From assembly GCF_040958095.1 (NCBI RefSeq), contig NC_091232.1:23300384-23364383 (forward strand): 64,000 bases of DNA. The letters are read 5' to 3'. The notes beneath the pieces are model-generated. The model searched no databases, was not told the origin of the DNA, and saw only the letters and a list, made by a program, of their open reading frames with translations. Made by a program: the position numbers and the translations under genes. Below, one piece after another: positions 40,885-51,597 of this stretch; positions within the stretch are counted from its first letter, which is position 1; each line of letters opens with the position of its first letter. This DNA comes from Procambarus clarkii (lineage: Eukaryota; Arthropoda; Malacostraca; Decapoda; Cambaridae).

Positions 40885-41640
40885 ACATGGCTGGATATAA
40901 GGCTCTTGGCCTTCAGGTCCCATTAGAACACTATACCACTGCTGTTAGTAAGGCTTTCCCTAAAGTATTCCCCCCCCCCCCGATTGCTAAAATCAACAAT
41001 TGCAAGCAGACAAACGGTGGATGTATTACCTGTGAATTCTGGGGTCAATAATATGTTTACAGACACCTATCTGGAATTTATCACAAAGGTGTGAAAGGTC
41101 AGCTGGTGGATTTAACATCTCTTGCTTTGGATTTGTCTATCGGTCTAACTGAAGAAGAAGGAATAACACTTTTAGGAGATACTAAAAACATCTCGTTAGT
41201 GAATGGATTGTCGGAAACACTATTCAAATCCGCTATTTGTGTATTTAAACAAAACAGTAGTTGAAACCAGCTCATAATTCTCATTTTGGTTGTACGTAAA
41301 GTTACTATCTACGATTTAAGGGTGTAAGGCTACGCGCCATGATAAGCTGTACCAGTTTTTTAATCGTGTTGATCCTGGCAAAATTGAACCTGGATATTTC
41401 ACTAATGCTTCGGTTCGAAAGAAACAGCGGATGGCTGATATGAAAACAAGCGGTGTAAATACTTGCTTCAAACTAATGTTGGATGTCACATCAGTTAGTG
41501 AATACATTTTGGATAATGTAGACATTAGGGTGCGCCTCGAACTTCAACCCGATAAATGGCTTGTACTCAGTGATAATGAACAAGCAAATCTTAAATATAA
41601 TATCAAGTCTACATGTGTATGGAGTTGATAGGGTATTGCC
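40885..41640 (+). pseudogene. Decayed frame resembling a Polinton/Maverick-type major capsid protein
   Basis: Read on the plus strand, pieces of one protein appear between stops at about 41048, 41262 and 41317. They include DLTSLALDLSIGLTEEEG, then SLVNGLSETLFKSAICVF, and in a clear open segment (to 41628) GYFTNASVRKKQR and EYILDNVDIRVRL. The spacing of a DL.S.L..D segment, an SLVN..LETLF-like block and a late 'D.....+.+L..VD+R+RL' block recalls the double-jelly-roll capsid proteins of Polinton/Maverick elements and relatives (F54H12.2-like). Similarity is judged by eye only. No neighbouring packaging ATPase, protease, polymerase B or integrase is present, so it would be an isolated relic. 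A run of 13 C (about 40970) may be an expanded homopolymer within it. Confidence 0.4.
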
Positions 41641-41949
41641 TTGTCCTGAAGGATTAATAGACATAATTGCTACGTCCTTTTTCCTATTAATAGACATAGT
41701 TAATAGTTGCTAAGGGCTATTTGGCCATTGTCACCCACAGGTGCATAACAAAAAAAGATTTTTATACTAAACCTGTTAATTTATGTTCTCTGATCATGGA
41801 AAAAAATCGTAGGTGGCATATTTTGCCTGTTATAGGGCGGGAAAGTCTGGCAAAAAAATCAGACGCCGACTCATCATGCGTGCCAGACGGTCTGCTCCGC
41901 CTCAGCTGTCAGGCAGGAGTGGCCACAAAGAGATAATTACCTAATTATT
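41641..41949. other. No feature recognised
   Basis: Short frames only. A TAATAGACATA block is duplicated near 41648 and 41688. Confidence 0.4.
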
Positions 41950-43080
41950 TCAATGTCGCTGATTTTTTTTTTTTTTCGTTTTTTGCTGTAATATTATTCA
42001 ATAGTGTGTAGTGTGATATATTTATATAATAAAATGCGTGAATCATCGCTGAACTCAAAATTATGGTGAGCATATTGTTGATTCAATTATGTTCATCAAA
42101 CAGTGAACAAATACTTTGTCGGTTATTACACTCTATACACAGGTTATATATAAGTATTTGCATATTTTGTTCACCATAACGAACCACTAAGTTGGTATTA
42201 TGAGTCAAAAAGCAACGAAGAGTGACCGCCACACACCAGCCAGCCACTCACTCCCTCAACTCACTGACTTGCCCACATTCTCCTCCCACAATACAGTTTT
42301 TGCTTTTATTCAATATATACAGACGTTATATATAAGTATCTACATGTTTTGTTCACCACAACTGTTCAACAAAGCTGATATAGTTAGTTCAGGCACTAAG
42401 AGACGTCGCTACACAGTCAGCTGGCGGCTGTTAGACAACCGCCCTCACACATTCAAGGTCAGACGCAATAAAATTTCTCCCTTAACAATACTGTTTGTGG
42501 TGTTATTACCCTATATACACACATTATATATAAGTATTTACAAGTTTTGTTCGCCATAACCGCTCAATTAGTCCGGTATAGTGCCCAAAGAGCATAGTGG
42601 CCACCCCTATCCAGCATGATAAATCATGCAGATGTCACCACGTCCCTCACCAAAATGGCTTCTTCCCCACACTCATTTTACTGTTATTATACTATATATA
42701 CACGTTATATAGAAGTATCTACTTCTGTGTTCACCATAATTAACCACTAAGTTGGCATACTGAGTGGCAGTGGCAGGAAGTGGCAGCCCGCCTTAGTCTG
42801 TCACTTGCTCCCTCCATCACCTCACCTTACTCGCCACCATTCTCCTCCCACCATATTGTTTTTGCTTTTATTCACAATATATAGACGTTATATATAAGTA
42901 TCTGCACGTTTTGTTCACCCATAGCGAACAACAAAGCTGCTATAATGAGTACAGACAGTAAAAGGTGGTCACACAGAGTCAGCAGATAACGCTACATCCC
43001 TCCCTACCAAGATTACTCCTCCCACTACGGCCCTAATTAACAAAACAATCCTGTTATTATCAGAATCCTGGTCATTTTGA
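41950..43080. repeat. Diverged ~185-bp tandem repeat, five to six copies
   Basis: The marker 'TTATATATAAGTAT' and the following 'TTTTGTTCACCATAAC' recur at about 42144, 42327, 42524, 42703 and 42887, a spacing of 179-197 bp. Between markers, copies share 'CCTCCCAC' and 'GTTTTTGCTTTTATTC' blocks but differ in many bases and indels. It looks like an old satellite. Confidence 0.75.
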
Positions 43081-43369
43081 TCACAGTCAGGGGTCTTCTG
43101 TAATATTATCATCGCTAAATAATAGCATGAACATATATATTATGGCATTTTTCGGCGATGCTGTGGGTTACAAGCTGAACAGCAGTGCTGTGAGCTCATG
43201 CTGCGTGCGCCAGCCTTGGTTGCTCACTCACTACTGAGGCCCTCACACCCGGGAATGTGGCCCACGATTTTTTTTTAAATGGCGTTTGTTTACAAAAGCC
43301 CTGATGAAGGTGAGGTGAACCCCGTGTATCCGCGGGTCGAATAAATAATGTGTAGTACTCCATCGTAGT
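43081..43369. other. No feature recognised
   Basis: Unclassified sequence between the tandem repeat and the LINE B fragment. A CCTGATGAAGGTGAG block near 43300 is noted but lacks a GAAA partner. Confidence 0.4.
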
Positions 43370-43375
43370 ACTAGG

Positions 43376-44991
43376 ACAAGAAATTGAGTGGGTTACCTCT
43401 TTTCAATACCTAGGAGTCATAATAGACAATCAGTTGAAATTCACTCAAGAAATTGAATATCTTCGGCAACGCCGAAAGCCAGAAACTCAGTTTTGCGCTC
43501 TCTGACCAGTCTTAGAGAGGGTGCATCTCTACCAGTACTCAAAATGTACTACGTTCAAGCAGTTAGGTCACTCATCGACTATGCTGCTCATGCTCTTACA
43601 TCCCTCAGTGATAACCAGTGGGAGAAACTGGAAGTGTCTCAAAATGGTGCTCTGAGAACAATGCTGGGAGCACCAATATGGACGCGTAGAGAGAACCTTA
43701 GAATGGAAACCAATTTACCAGCATTAGAAAACAGGATGAAACAAAGGATAGCCACCATAATAGCAAAACTTACTGGAACAACCGCCAGGCTGTCAATCAG
43801 AGACAGCATATAGAGATCCTTTCAGAATTACCTACAGTACAGAACAGGCTCATGGATGGCATATAGAGATCCTTTCAGAATTACCTACAGTACAGAACAG
43901 GCTCATGGATGGATAATGTGGTCAAGATTTTAGAGAAAATGGACATGAAATGGACCATTAAAAACAAAGGGGAAGATAGACCATATCAACACTTTCGACA
44001 GCCTCCTCCATGGGAAGAACCGAATCTAAAGATAATCATTGAAAGATTACCAGTTAAAAAATCAGCATGTGACCCGTAGAGGCTCAAGGAAGTAATAGAA
44101 CAACAAATGGAAACTATCTCTAGACCCACAACGCCTCACATCTTCACAGACGGATCAGTTGATCAAGAAAGAGGTTCTGCTGTGGCAGCAGTTTACACTA
44201 CCAACCATGAAGCTTACTGGAGCATGAATAGTGGGTGCTCAACATTGCAAACAGAATGATATGCCCTGAAGGAGGCAATAAACTATACAATTGAGAATAA
44301 TTTACATGATGTCATCATTCATACAGACTCTAAATCTTCGCTCCAGGCATTGTTATCCAGTCAGCACAGAGATAATATACAACTCACAGAAATTCAACAT
44401 ATAGGAAAAGATGCACATAATCGAGGGCTGTCAATTACCCTAAATTGGACACCAAGTCATATTGGCATAGAGGGTAATGAAAATGCAGACTCACTAGGAA
44501 AAACTGCCACTGCTCTACCTGTTGTACAGGTTCAAATACCTCCAAGTTTCTCACAGATTAAGGAGCAAATCAAGAAGAAAATATTTTTAACTATCAAAAG
44601 TCGCCACAGAGCCAAAGTAGCGGAAGGAAGATCCACTGCGATATGGTACGAACAAGACACTGGTTACTCCTCCTTCAAGCCTGGCAAAAGGATATCCAGA
44701 GACATTGCAGTAGCCATATACAGACTCAGACTTGGTTACAAGTGCTGCTGGGAGGTAATGAACCCAATAGTTAAAGAGTGTCACATCTATGAAACTGAAG
44801 CAGAGGCGCCACTATTACACTACTTACTGGAATGTGAAGCTACTGAACCCCTGCACATCAAACTCAACATTAATCCAACGACAGCAGCTGCATTAGATGC
44901 ACATTCCACCGCGACTACAATGATTAGGAAAGCTGTTGAGGAATGGGACTCATTAGTGAGCATTCTGCATCTACATCCGCCACCAAGATAA
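43376..44991 (+). pseudogene. LINE B ORF2 C-terminal part: RT thumb and RNase H
   Basis: RT end: FQYLGVIIDNQLKFTQEIEY near 43400 and SLIDYAAHALTSLSDNQWEK near 43570. RNase H: PHIFTDGSVDQERGSA near 44135, a stop replacing a codon in TE.YALKEAI near 44260, HTDSKSSLQALL near 44320, TPSHIGIEGNENADSLGK near 44450. A C-terminal LHYLLECEA block ends at PPPR before the stop at 44991. Lesions: frameshift near 43480, a 53-bp tandem duplication (43807-43859 and 43860-43912) that shifts the frame, and stops near 44078 and 44258. No endonuclease or RT core is present. Confidence 0.82.
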
Positions 44992-45134
44992 TGTTAATAA
45001 AACAAGATTAAAACCAGTGCGCTAAAACAGAAGCGATAAATAAACAGGGAAAAAGGAGGAATCCCCCACCTCTATTTTAAACTTAGACCCAAATATCACA
45101 GGAAAAAAGTTATCATGTATAACCAAACTCAATT

Positions 45135-45154
45135 ACGGGCTCACCATAGCCCGT
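45135..45154 (+). other. Conserved 3' hairpin of LINE B, first copy
   Basis: Perfect 7-bp stem ACGGGCT/AGCCCGT with loop CACCAT, about 45 bp before the CAA-rich tail. The same hairpin occurs at 46891-46910. A 3'-end structure can serve as an RT recognition site in LINEs. Confidence 0.7.
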
Positions 45155-45265
45155 GCTACATGGACACTTCGTCCTGAGTAGCTAAATCTCTAACAACAAC
45201 AACATTCCTCATCTTCACTCGGACTACGGGAAGACATCTCCCGCCAACACATCACAAGAAGCAGT

Positions 45266-46561
45266 GTGATCACAATGCGACCAAAACGTCTTAAGGTCAG
45301 AGCGACTCCACTTGACGGTCATGCTATCGGGAGAAGTAATACTTTAAAGGTCCTGAAGGACGTTACTGGCCTCAAACCCGCTGACATTAATCAGGAAGGT
45401 GAAGATATTGTCCTCTTCTTTTCATGTGAAGAGGAGCTAGAAAAACTCCTCACTAACGATGCCATTCTTCGCAAAGAGCATTACCTACATCCTCACTTCC
45501 CACGTCAGTTCCTGGCCGGAAGAACTGTTTTTACCAGCAGGACCAGCCGGTGGATCGCTGAGCGACCTCAACATCATATCATAAACAATATCGAGGACGA
45601 AAATCCAAACCTGTCGGTATTCAACCTAGAGTTCTGCAACACCGACGAAACATCAATGAAGATTACGTTCACCACCATAGCTGCGGCCACCCAGGCTGCC
45701 ACACAAGGATTCTACTGCTTCGGCCTAAAAATACCACCCCACCAAATAAAAAAGGAACGATACCATGAGATCCAGCAGTGCTTTAAGTGCTACGAGCTCT
45801 CCCACCCGACCAACAAGTGTCAGCACCCTGTCCAGAGGTGCAGCCTGTGCGCACTGGACCATCACTACTCCATATGCAAGGCAACAGTCCATCGCTGCTT
45901 GCTCTGTGATGGCAATCACGCCGCAATTTCCTACCGCTGCCCCCGCAGACAGGAAAGCATCAAGGCCCAGGTTGAAGCCAAGAGAAACAACCCTTCTACC
46001 TCCTCGACCAGAGTCCCAAGCGTTCAACCCACCAGCTTAGCTCTTACTAATCAACCAGAAGACTTTCCAGTCTTACCAACATGTGGCTCCTCCCAGCAGG
46101 CGACACAGCCTTCTCATTGGGGGCCCAAGGTCCCACAGGCTCCTTCACAGCCCCCTGCATCACGTGCAGGCATTATCCCTGGTCTTATTAGACTTGCGGA
46201 AAGGCTAGCAGGACCAGACAACCAGCGCTTTGTCAGTGAACTAAACGCATTATACATAGACAATGGCCTGGCCCCCATCATAGCCACTAGCGTAAATCTC
46301 ACTGCCTCCTCCACAACTCCGGAGACTACCACCAGGACGACCATGCGGTCAACTTTAACACCGACTCCAGAACCGCCCATGACCCGGGCAACACAAACAG
46401 AGGTAATTCCTTCTCCAGCTCCCAACACTCCTACCATCACTATCTCAGCAGCCGCGCTAGCAGACGTGCTGTCTACAAACGATAACAGCACCACCAGCGC
46501 TCCTGAAATAGCTACAACCACCAATCAACGACACCTAAACCTACCCAAGGCTGCGAGGTGA
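45266..46561 (+). CDS. LINE B ORF1, Gag-like zinc-knuckle protein
   Basis: 431 codons from MITMRPKRL; ATG codons near 45266-45275 are plausible starts. Residues 1-160 form the usual N-terminal RNA-binding part of LINE ORF1 proteins. Three zinc knuckles follow at about 172-228: CFKCYELSHPTNKC, CSLCALDHHYSIC and CLLCDGNHAAISYRC. A Thr/Pro-rich tail comes after. The TGA at 46559-46561 is probably a mutation, because the same frame continues for about 62 codons (PTTEVMDSSDEEIIIGA ... KSQAKKKQKT) to a stop near 46748. The protein would bind LINE RNA and act with an ORF2 protein in trans. Confidence 0.75.
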   Translation: MITMRPKRLKVRATPLDGHAIGRSNTLKVLKDVTGLKPADINQEGEDIVLFFSCEEELEKLLTNDAILRKEHYLHPHFPRQFLAGRTVFTSRTSRWIAERPQHHIINNIEDENPNLSVFNLEFCNTDETSMKITFTTIAAATQAATQGFYCFGLKIPPHQIKKERYHEIQQCFKCYELSHPTNKCQHPVQRCSLCALDHHYSICKATVHRCLLCDGNHAAISYRCPRRQESIKAQVEAKRNNPSTSSTRVPSVQPTSLALTNQPEDFPVLPTCGSSQQATQPSHWGPKVPQAPSQPPASRAGIIPGLIRLAERLAGPDNQRFVSELNALYIDNGLAPIIATSVNLTASSTTPETTTRTTMRSTLTPTPEPPMTRATQTEVIPSPAPNTPTITISAAALADVLSTNDNSTTSAPEIATTTNQRHLNLPKAAR

Positions 46562-46890
46562 AAGACAAAAACGCCCACTACGGAGGTTATGGACTCCTCA
46601 GACGAGGAAATCATAATAGGAGCTTCACCGCCGCATCATATATACGACACCTGCACGGTTCAAGACTTCCTCATGGAGGCCACGTCACCAAACTCCAAAG
46701 ACAGCACTGCTCAGCCAAAGTCGCAGGCAAAGAAAAAACAGAAAACCTAGAGGTCTACACTAACCCCACTAGCTCCATAACTGGTATAGCCAGCCCCCCA
46801 GGCTGAAAACCATCATGAAGATCCCCATCCATCGCCAGGTCTTTAGTATCAGCCACTGATACAGATAATGGGTCCAAAGAGCCTCCACTT

Positions 46891-46910
46891 ACGGGCTCAC
46901 CATAGCCCGT
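46891..46910 (+). other. Conserved 3' hairpin of LINE B, second copy
   Basis: Identical stem and loop to 45135-45154, followed by GCTACTGGAACTTATTGTTC and the CAA tail. Confidence 0.7.
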
Positions 46911-46958
46911 GCTACTGGAACTTATTGTTCTGAGTAGCGAATCTTAAACAACAACAAC

Positions 46959-47184
46959 CCGCCAAACACACACCGAAACTACGACGTTGGTACAACGTTC
47001 GAACAAGTTTTAACACCTCCTAACCAGTTATAACAACCAATATATCAAGTTGTAACAACGTTCTAATACGTCATAAGCACGTTAAGCCAAGATGTAACAA
47101 CTTTATTACAAGTTGTAACAAGCGGAAAAGAGACAGTTTCGGTTTGTGTTTCCAGGGAACATTCCTCATCACCAAACTGTCACA
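46959..47184. other. Low-complexity stretch with TTGTAACAA repeats
   Basis: AGTTGTAACAACG-type words recur (about 47030-47125). No gene is recognised. Confidence 0.5.
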
Positions 47185-47373
47185 GAAAAGCCATTACTTC
47201 ACTATCTTCTGGAATGTGAAGCATCCAACGATCTTAGAAGTGCTTTAAGAGTCCCTGAATCTTGCAGTGGCCACCTTGAAGCATTCAACACAGCCACTCT
47301 CCTGGTCAAAAAAGGTGTCCAGCAGCTGGACACCCTCATAAAGATTGTCAAGCAGTATCCTCCCCCGCGATAA
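47185..47373 (+). pseudogene. LINE B ORF2 extreme C-terminus, third fragment
   Basis: KPLLHYLLECEASNDLR to YPPPR and a stop at 47373. It is collinear with the end of copy 1 (LLHYLLECEATEP ... HPPPR). Only ~62 codons remain and the 3' UTR is lost; the 36-bp minisatellite begins 26 bp later. Confidence 0.75.
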
Positions 47374-47398
47374 CAGCTTAACGATTAAATGCAAGGTA

Positions 47399-48510
47399 AT
47401 AAAGGTAATGTGTGTTCTTTCAGTTTATCTCAAAGGTAATGTAGAGCGTGCTCTCTCAGTTTATCTCAAAGGTAATGTAGAGTGTGTTCTCTCAGTTTAT
47501 CTCAAAGGTAATGTAGAGTGTGCTCTCTCAGTTTATCTCAAAGGTAATGTAGAGCGTGCTCTCTCAGTTTATCTCAAAGGTAATGTAGAGCGTGCTCTCT
47601 CAGTTTATCTCAAAGGTAATGTAGAGCGTGCTCTCTCAGTTTATCTCAAAGGTAATGTAGAGCGTGCTCTCTCAGTTTATCTCAAAGGTAATGTAGAGTG
47701 TGTTCTCTCAGTTTATCTCAAAGGTAATGTAGAGCGTGCTCTCTCAGTTTATCTCAAAGGTAATGTAGAGCGTGCTCTCTCAGTTTATCTCAAAGGTAAT
47801 GTAGAGCGTGCTCTCTCAGTTTATCTCAAAGGTAATGTGGAGTGTGTTCTCTCAGTTTATCTCGAAGGTAATGTAGAGCGTGCTCTCTCAGTTTATCTCA
47901 AAGGTAATGTAGAGTGTGTTCTCTCAGTTTATCTCAAAGGTAATGTAGAGCGTGCTCTCTCAGTTTATCTCAAAGGTAATGTGGAGTGTGTTCTCTCAGT
48001 TTATCTCGAAGGTAATGTGGAGTGTGCTCTCTCAGTTTATCTCAAAGGTAATGTAGAGCGTGCTCTCTCAGTTTATCTCAAAGGTAATGTAGAGTGTGCT
48101 CTCTCAGTTTATCTCAAAGGTAATGTAGAGCGTGCTCTCTCAGTTTATCTCAAAGGTAATGTAGAGTGTGCTCTCTCAGTTTATCTCAAAGGTAATGTAG
48201 AGCGTGCTCTCTCAGTTTATCTCAAAGGTAATGTAGAGCGTGCTCTCTCAGTTTATCTCAAAGGTAATGTAGAGCGTGCTCTCTCAGTTTATCTCAAAGG
48301 TAATGTAGAGCGTGCTCTCTCAGTTTATCTCAAAGGTAATGTAGAGCGTGCTCTCTCAGTTTATCTCAAAGGTAATGTAGAGCGTGCTCTCTCAGTTTAT
48401 CTCAAAGGTAATGTAGAGCGTGCTCTCTCAGTTTATCTCAAAGGTAATGTGGAGTGTGTCCTCTCAGTTTATCTCAAAGGTAATGTAGAGTGTGTTCTCT
48501 CAGTTTCCTA
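47399..48510. repeat. 36-bp minisatellite, about 31 copies
   Basis: Units read 'AGGTAATGTAGAGCGTGC' then 'TCTCTCAGTTTATCTCAA'. Variants include GAGCGTGCT/GAGTGTGTT/GAGTGTGCT and TCTCAAAGG/TCTCGAAGG. Because 36 is divisible by three, one frame stays open for the whole array (VYLKGNVERALS repeats, 47345-48574). Confidence 0.95.
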
Positions 48511-49679
48511 CATTGACACAATGTTATATGTGCACAGGATTCACGAAGTTCGTAGTGTAAAGCACGTGGACTAACGCTATGGATATATATCACGCTGGGA
48601 GTTCTATTATTGGAATGAGTACTAGCCCATCATCTCTTAAAAGAAGCTACTTTGGTGAGCTTTTCCCTCGGGCATCAGAATCCAGCAGTCAGGTCACCCG
48701 CTTGAGACGACCGGAGTAACCATAACGTGACTTACCCAAATGACATTTTATGACCTGAAAAAAGGTTAGTGTATCCATACCTTCGTAACAGAGATTCTCT
48801 GATTGGTTAAAGCGTCTATGCTTGACCGGCACTGAAGTACACAAATTCGCTCCTATTACACAGAAATGTGAAGATGTGCGGATAAATAGCTGAAGAGTAT
48901 TAGCTTGACTACACTGTTCTATGTCCTTACATATGTCATATTAACACCAAATTCATATAAGTAACGAGCAAACGGCCAGGAATCCCAGTGTAATTATTTT
49001 CGTCTAATGAAGTGACCATGGCGGTAAATTAGATATCCCATACGGCACAACCAGAGGCAACAGTCTGAGCTGAGTGCTTTTTCATCATGGATATTTTGTC
49101 CCCAAACGCCCCTTGCCATTTCAGGGGGCTATAGGGTTTTAAATAGCTTCAGAGCACCAATCCCCCCAGCCACTGGGCATGGTGAGAAGGCACCCCTAAG
49201 CACACATACTTCCCTGTCAACACAAACTAAAATACATATAAATGGCAGATGTCAATCTCAACCTACACGATTCGTAGTGTAATAATAACAGTTTGATGAT
49301 AATAATAACACGTAAAATGGAAAATTATTTAGTATTTTGTTTTCTTATATAAGACAACATACAAAGGGAGAGATGCACAGTATGCCATTAAAAAAGAATT
49401 AAAGCTGAGGGCAAAACAACAAGCTGCCTAACCGGCAGTATTGGTGACTTGACAGCAGCATACATGAAAAACAATTCAAAGCGAAAGCTCCTAGCAAGGC
49501 CCCGGAGCGGGAGGGTTGTCATGTATGCCCCCTTGATGTGGATTTGGACCATATTCTGTAGATGGAATATGTCCAGGTTAGGGCTTTCATAGAGCAAGTC
49601 TCAAAGTCGCTCTTGGTGTGTTCCATATCCTGAAGTCCGTGTGCACTCTCCTTGTATCATGCTCCTCTCCAATTAAGGA
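48511..49679. other. No feature recognised
   Basis: About 1.2 kb with no domain-bearing frame. Confidence 0.5.
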
Positions 49680-50880
49680 TTATCGATGAGGCGGATGCTG
49701 TGTACTTCCCGGTATATTCCCTGACCTTTTGAAGGATCTCTGGGTGCCGTATTTGTCGCACTTGCTCTGATGTGGACGCGAGAGAGGGAAGTTATCAGCA
49801 GAGACCTGGGTGTCCAATATGAAGGCTTCGTCACCTTTGCAAGCGATGATGCTGGGCTTGCAGAAGGCCCTTCCATCCGGTATACGAACCTCACGTTCCA
49901 CCTCGAAACCTCTCTGCCGCAGGCGACCAGCTATGAACCGAGTGATATTGGCATGACGTTTCACCCGAGCTCCGTGCGTCTTATAGCATGCCCGGGATAT
50001 GTGGCCCAGGGTTCCTGGTCTCGGGCATTCCTCGCAGAGACCGGAAGCCTCGAGTCTACCCCTAGCTGTTCTATACGTTTACAACGTCTAGACTACAGCG
50101 TTTGCCCTAATCTGGAAGGCATAAGCAAAGTCTCATCCGCTTAGCTGACGGGTACCGGATGAGACCCACTTATGGCAGGAAGGAACCTCACAAGTAGATG
50201 CAAGGCCGGCACCATCAACCATCCTATACAGTTTTGCTTTCCAACTTCTAGAGCGCTCAGCCGTTCTGTTAAAGGGGGTTCCGGCGGCCGTGGTCAGGTC
50301 TACCCATCGACGCATTCGTGCTTGGAATGCGGGTAGAAGAGCCATAGCCACTATCACCGAATCCTCCGACTCTACCAACGTCCCGAGCCGCTTGTTCTTT
50401 TGTAGGCGGAATGATGTAGTAAAGTCGGGAATTCCTAGTCCACCGTCCTTTACGTCGGTATGAAAGAAGGCATTAGGGGTATCGTGAGGCAGTCACAACC
50501 AGCCACGAATGGCGTGCCGCAACTGCCTGTCAAGCCTCGCTAAATCCGCCATAAACACGCGTCCGAGAACAAGCTTGAGGATTAGGTCTTGTTTAAGTAG
50601 GTATAACCTCTGTTGTGGTTTGAGGGGGGCGTTAGTGATGTTAGTCAGACCGTCCTCAAACAGGGAACCATAGGATATGCGTCTGCCTCCGGCCCCGATA
50701 AGTATTCCTAAGTACTTGTACTCATCCGCCACACTCATAATACCAATTTTATCGTCCCCGATGTAGTATGTCCAACTGGTGGGGATATGCCAAGTCTTAC
50801 AATGAGCATGCCAGATCAGCCCAGTGATGCTAGAGCAAGCAATAGCCTGGTTGACCAAGTGGTCACTGGGATATGCTTGG
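49680..50880 (-). pseudogene. R2-like LINE fragment: RT end, CCHC, restriction-like endonuclease
   Basis: On the minus strand one frame, broken by stops at about 50493, 50133 and twice near 50085, runs from the RT C-terminus (YKYLGILIGAGG near 50710; PLKPQQRLYLLKQDLIL near 50600) through the thumb (DGGLGIPDFTTSFRLQK near 50440). A CCHC finger (CEECPRPGTLGHISRAC, about 49985-50040) follows, then a restriction-like endonuclease (RHANITRFIAGRL near 49950, VRIPDGRAFCKPS, FILDTQVSADN near 49800). RT followed by CCHC and RLE is the R2-clade order. The usual PD dipeptide of the nuclease reads PS here. R2 proper inserts in 28S rDNA; no rDNA is present, so this is either a non-rDNA member or a displaced copy. 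3' end and N-terminal fingers are not seen. Confidence 0.75.
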
Positions 50881-51164
50881 TTATAAGTTTAAATTTTATA
50901 TAAAATTGACAATGTGTTGTAGGTACTTCTGAGAATTGACTTCGCTCTCATATGAGGCTTGTGTAAAACTATGATGTTAATTTCCAGTATCATGGGGCAA
51001 AAAAAAAAAAAACGTTTTTCCTCTCAGAAAACATGGTTTGAATTAGGTTATTTCTCCTATAGGTAATAGTAAGTTATATAAGAATTCAATTTGCTTTCCT
51101 CAAAAATTTCCCTGTAAGTCTTTGGCTTAATATCGATTGCTAGCAGAGCCCAGCCCACCCCCGT
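50881..51164. other. No feature recognised
   Basis: AT-rich; contains a poly(A) run near 51000. Confidence 0.4.
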
Positions 51165-51597
51165 GACAACAGGTCCCTACCCTTGATGACTGTCTGTTGA
51201 CAGGTCCCTGCCCTTGATGACTGTCTGTTGACAGGTCACTACCCTTGATGACTGTCAGTTGACAGGTCCCTGCCCTTGATGACTGTCTGTTGACAGGTCA
51301 CTACCCCTTGATGACTGTTGACAGGTCACTACCCCTTGATGACTGTCTGTTGACAGGTCACTAGCCGTGTTGGCTGTCAGTTGACAGGTCCCTGCCCTTG
51401 ATGACTGTCTATTGACAGGTCACTTCCCTTGATGACTGTCAGTTGACAGGTCACTACCCTTGATGACTGTCAGTTGACAGGTCACTTCCCTTGATGACTG
51501 TCAGTTGACAGGTCACTACCCTTGATGACTGTCAGTTGACAGGTCACTTCCCTTGATGACTGTCAGTTGACAGGTCACTACCCTTGATGACTGTGCA
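51165..51597. repeat. 31-bp minisatellite, about 14 copies
   Basis: Units alternate 'CCCTTGATGACTGTC' with 'GTTGACAGGTC' and a variable CCTGC/ACTAC/ACTTC. Several units are shortened. No frame runs through it. Confidence 0.9.

Larger units (their letters stand above)
43370..45208 (+). mobile_element. LINE family B copy 1, 5'-truncated
   Basis: The 3' third of an I/Jockey-like LINE on the plus strand: end of RT, RNase H, stop at 44991, a ~215-bp 3' UTR with a perfect hairpin (45135-45154) and an AACAACAACAACA tail at about 45190-45205. A second copy of the same family begins directly after the tail. Confidence 0.85.
45209..46958 (+). mobile_element. LINE family B copy 2, ORF1 joined directly to the 3' end
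   Basis: It starts right after the tail of copy 1 with ~57 bp of leader, then carries ORF1 (45266 to about 46750). It continues with ~130 bp and the family's 3' UTR end (hairpin 46891-46910 and AACAACAACAAC tail). The endonuclease, RT and RNase H are missing, so it is an internally deleted, non-autonomous derivative with both ends retained. Confidence 0.8.

Noticed and set aside
43295..43345. Another hammerhead (CTGATGAAGGTGAG)
   Set aside because: The GAAA strand and a closing stem are not present at the required distance.
47345..48574. 409-codon repeat protein (VYLKGNVERALS)n
   Set aside because: Explained by a 36-bp minisatellite with period divisible by three; kept only as a finding.
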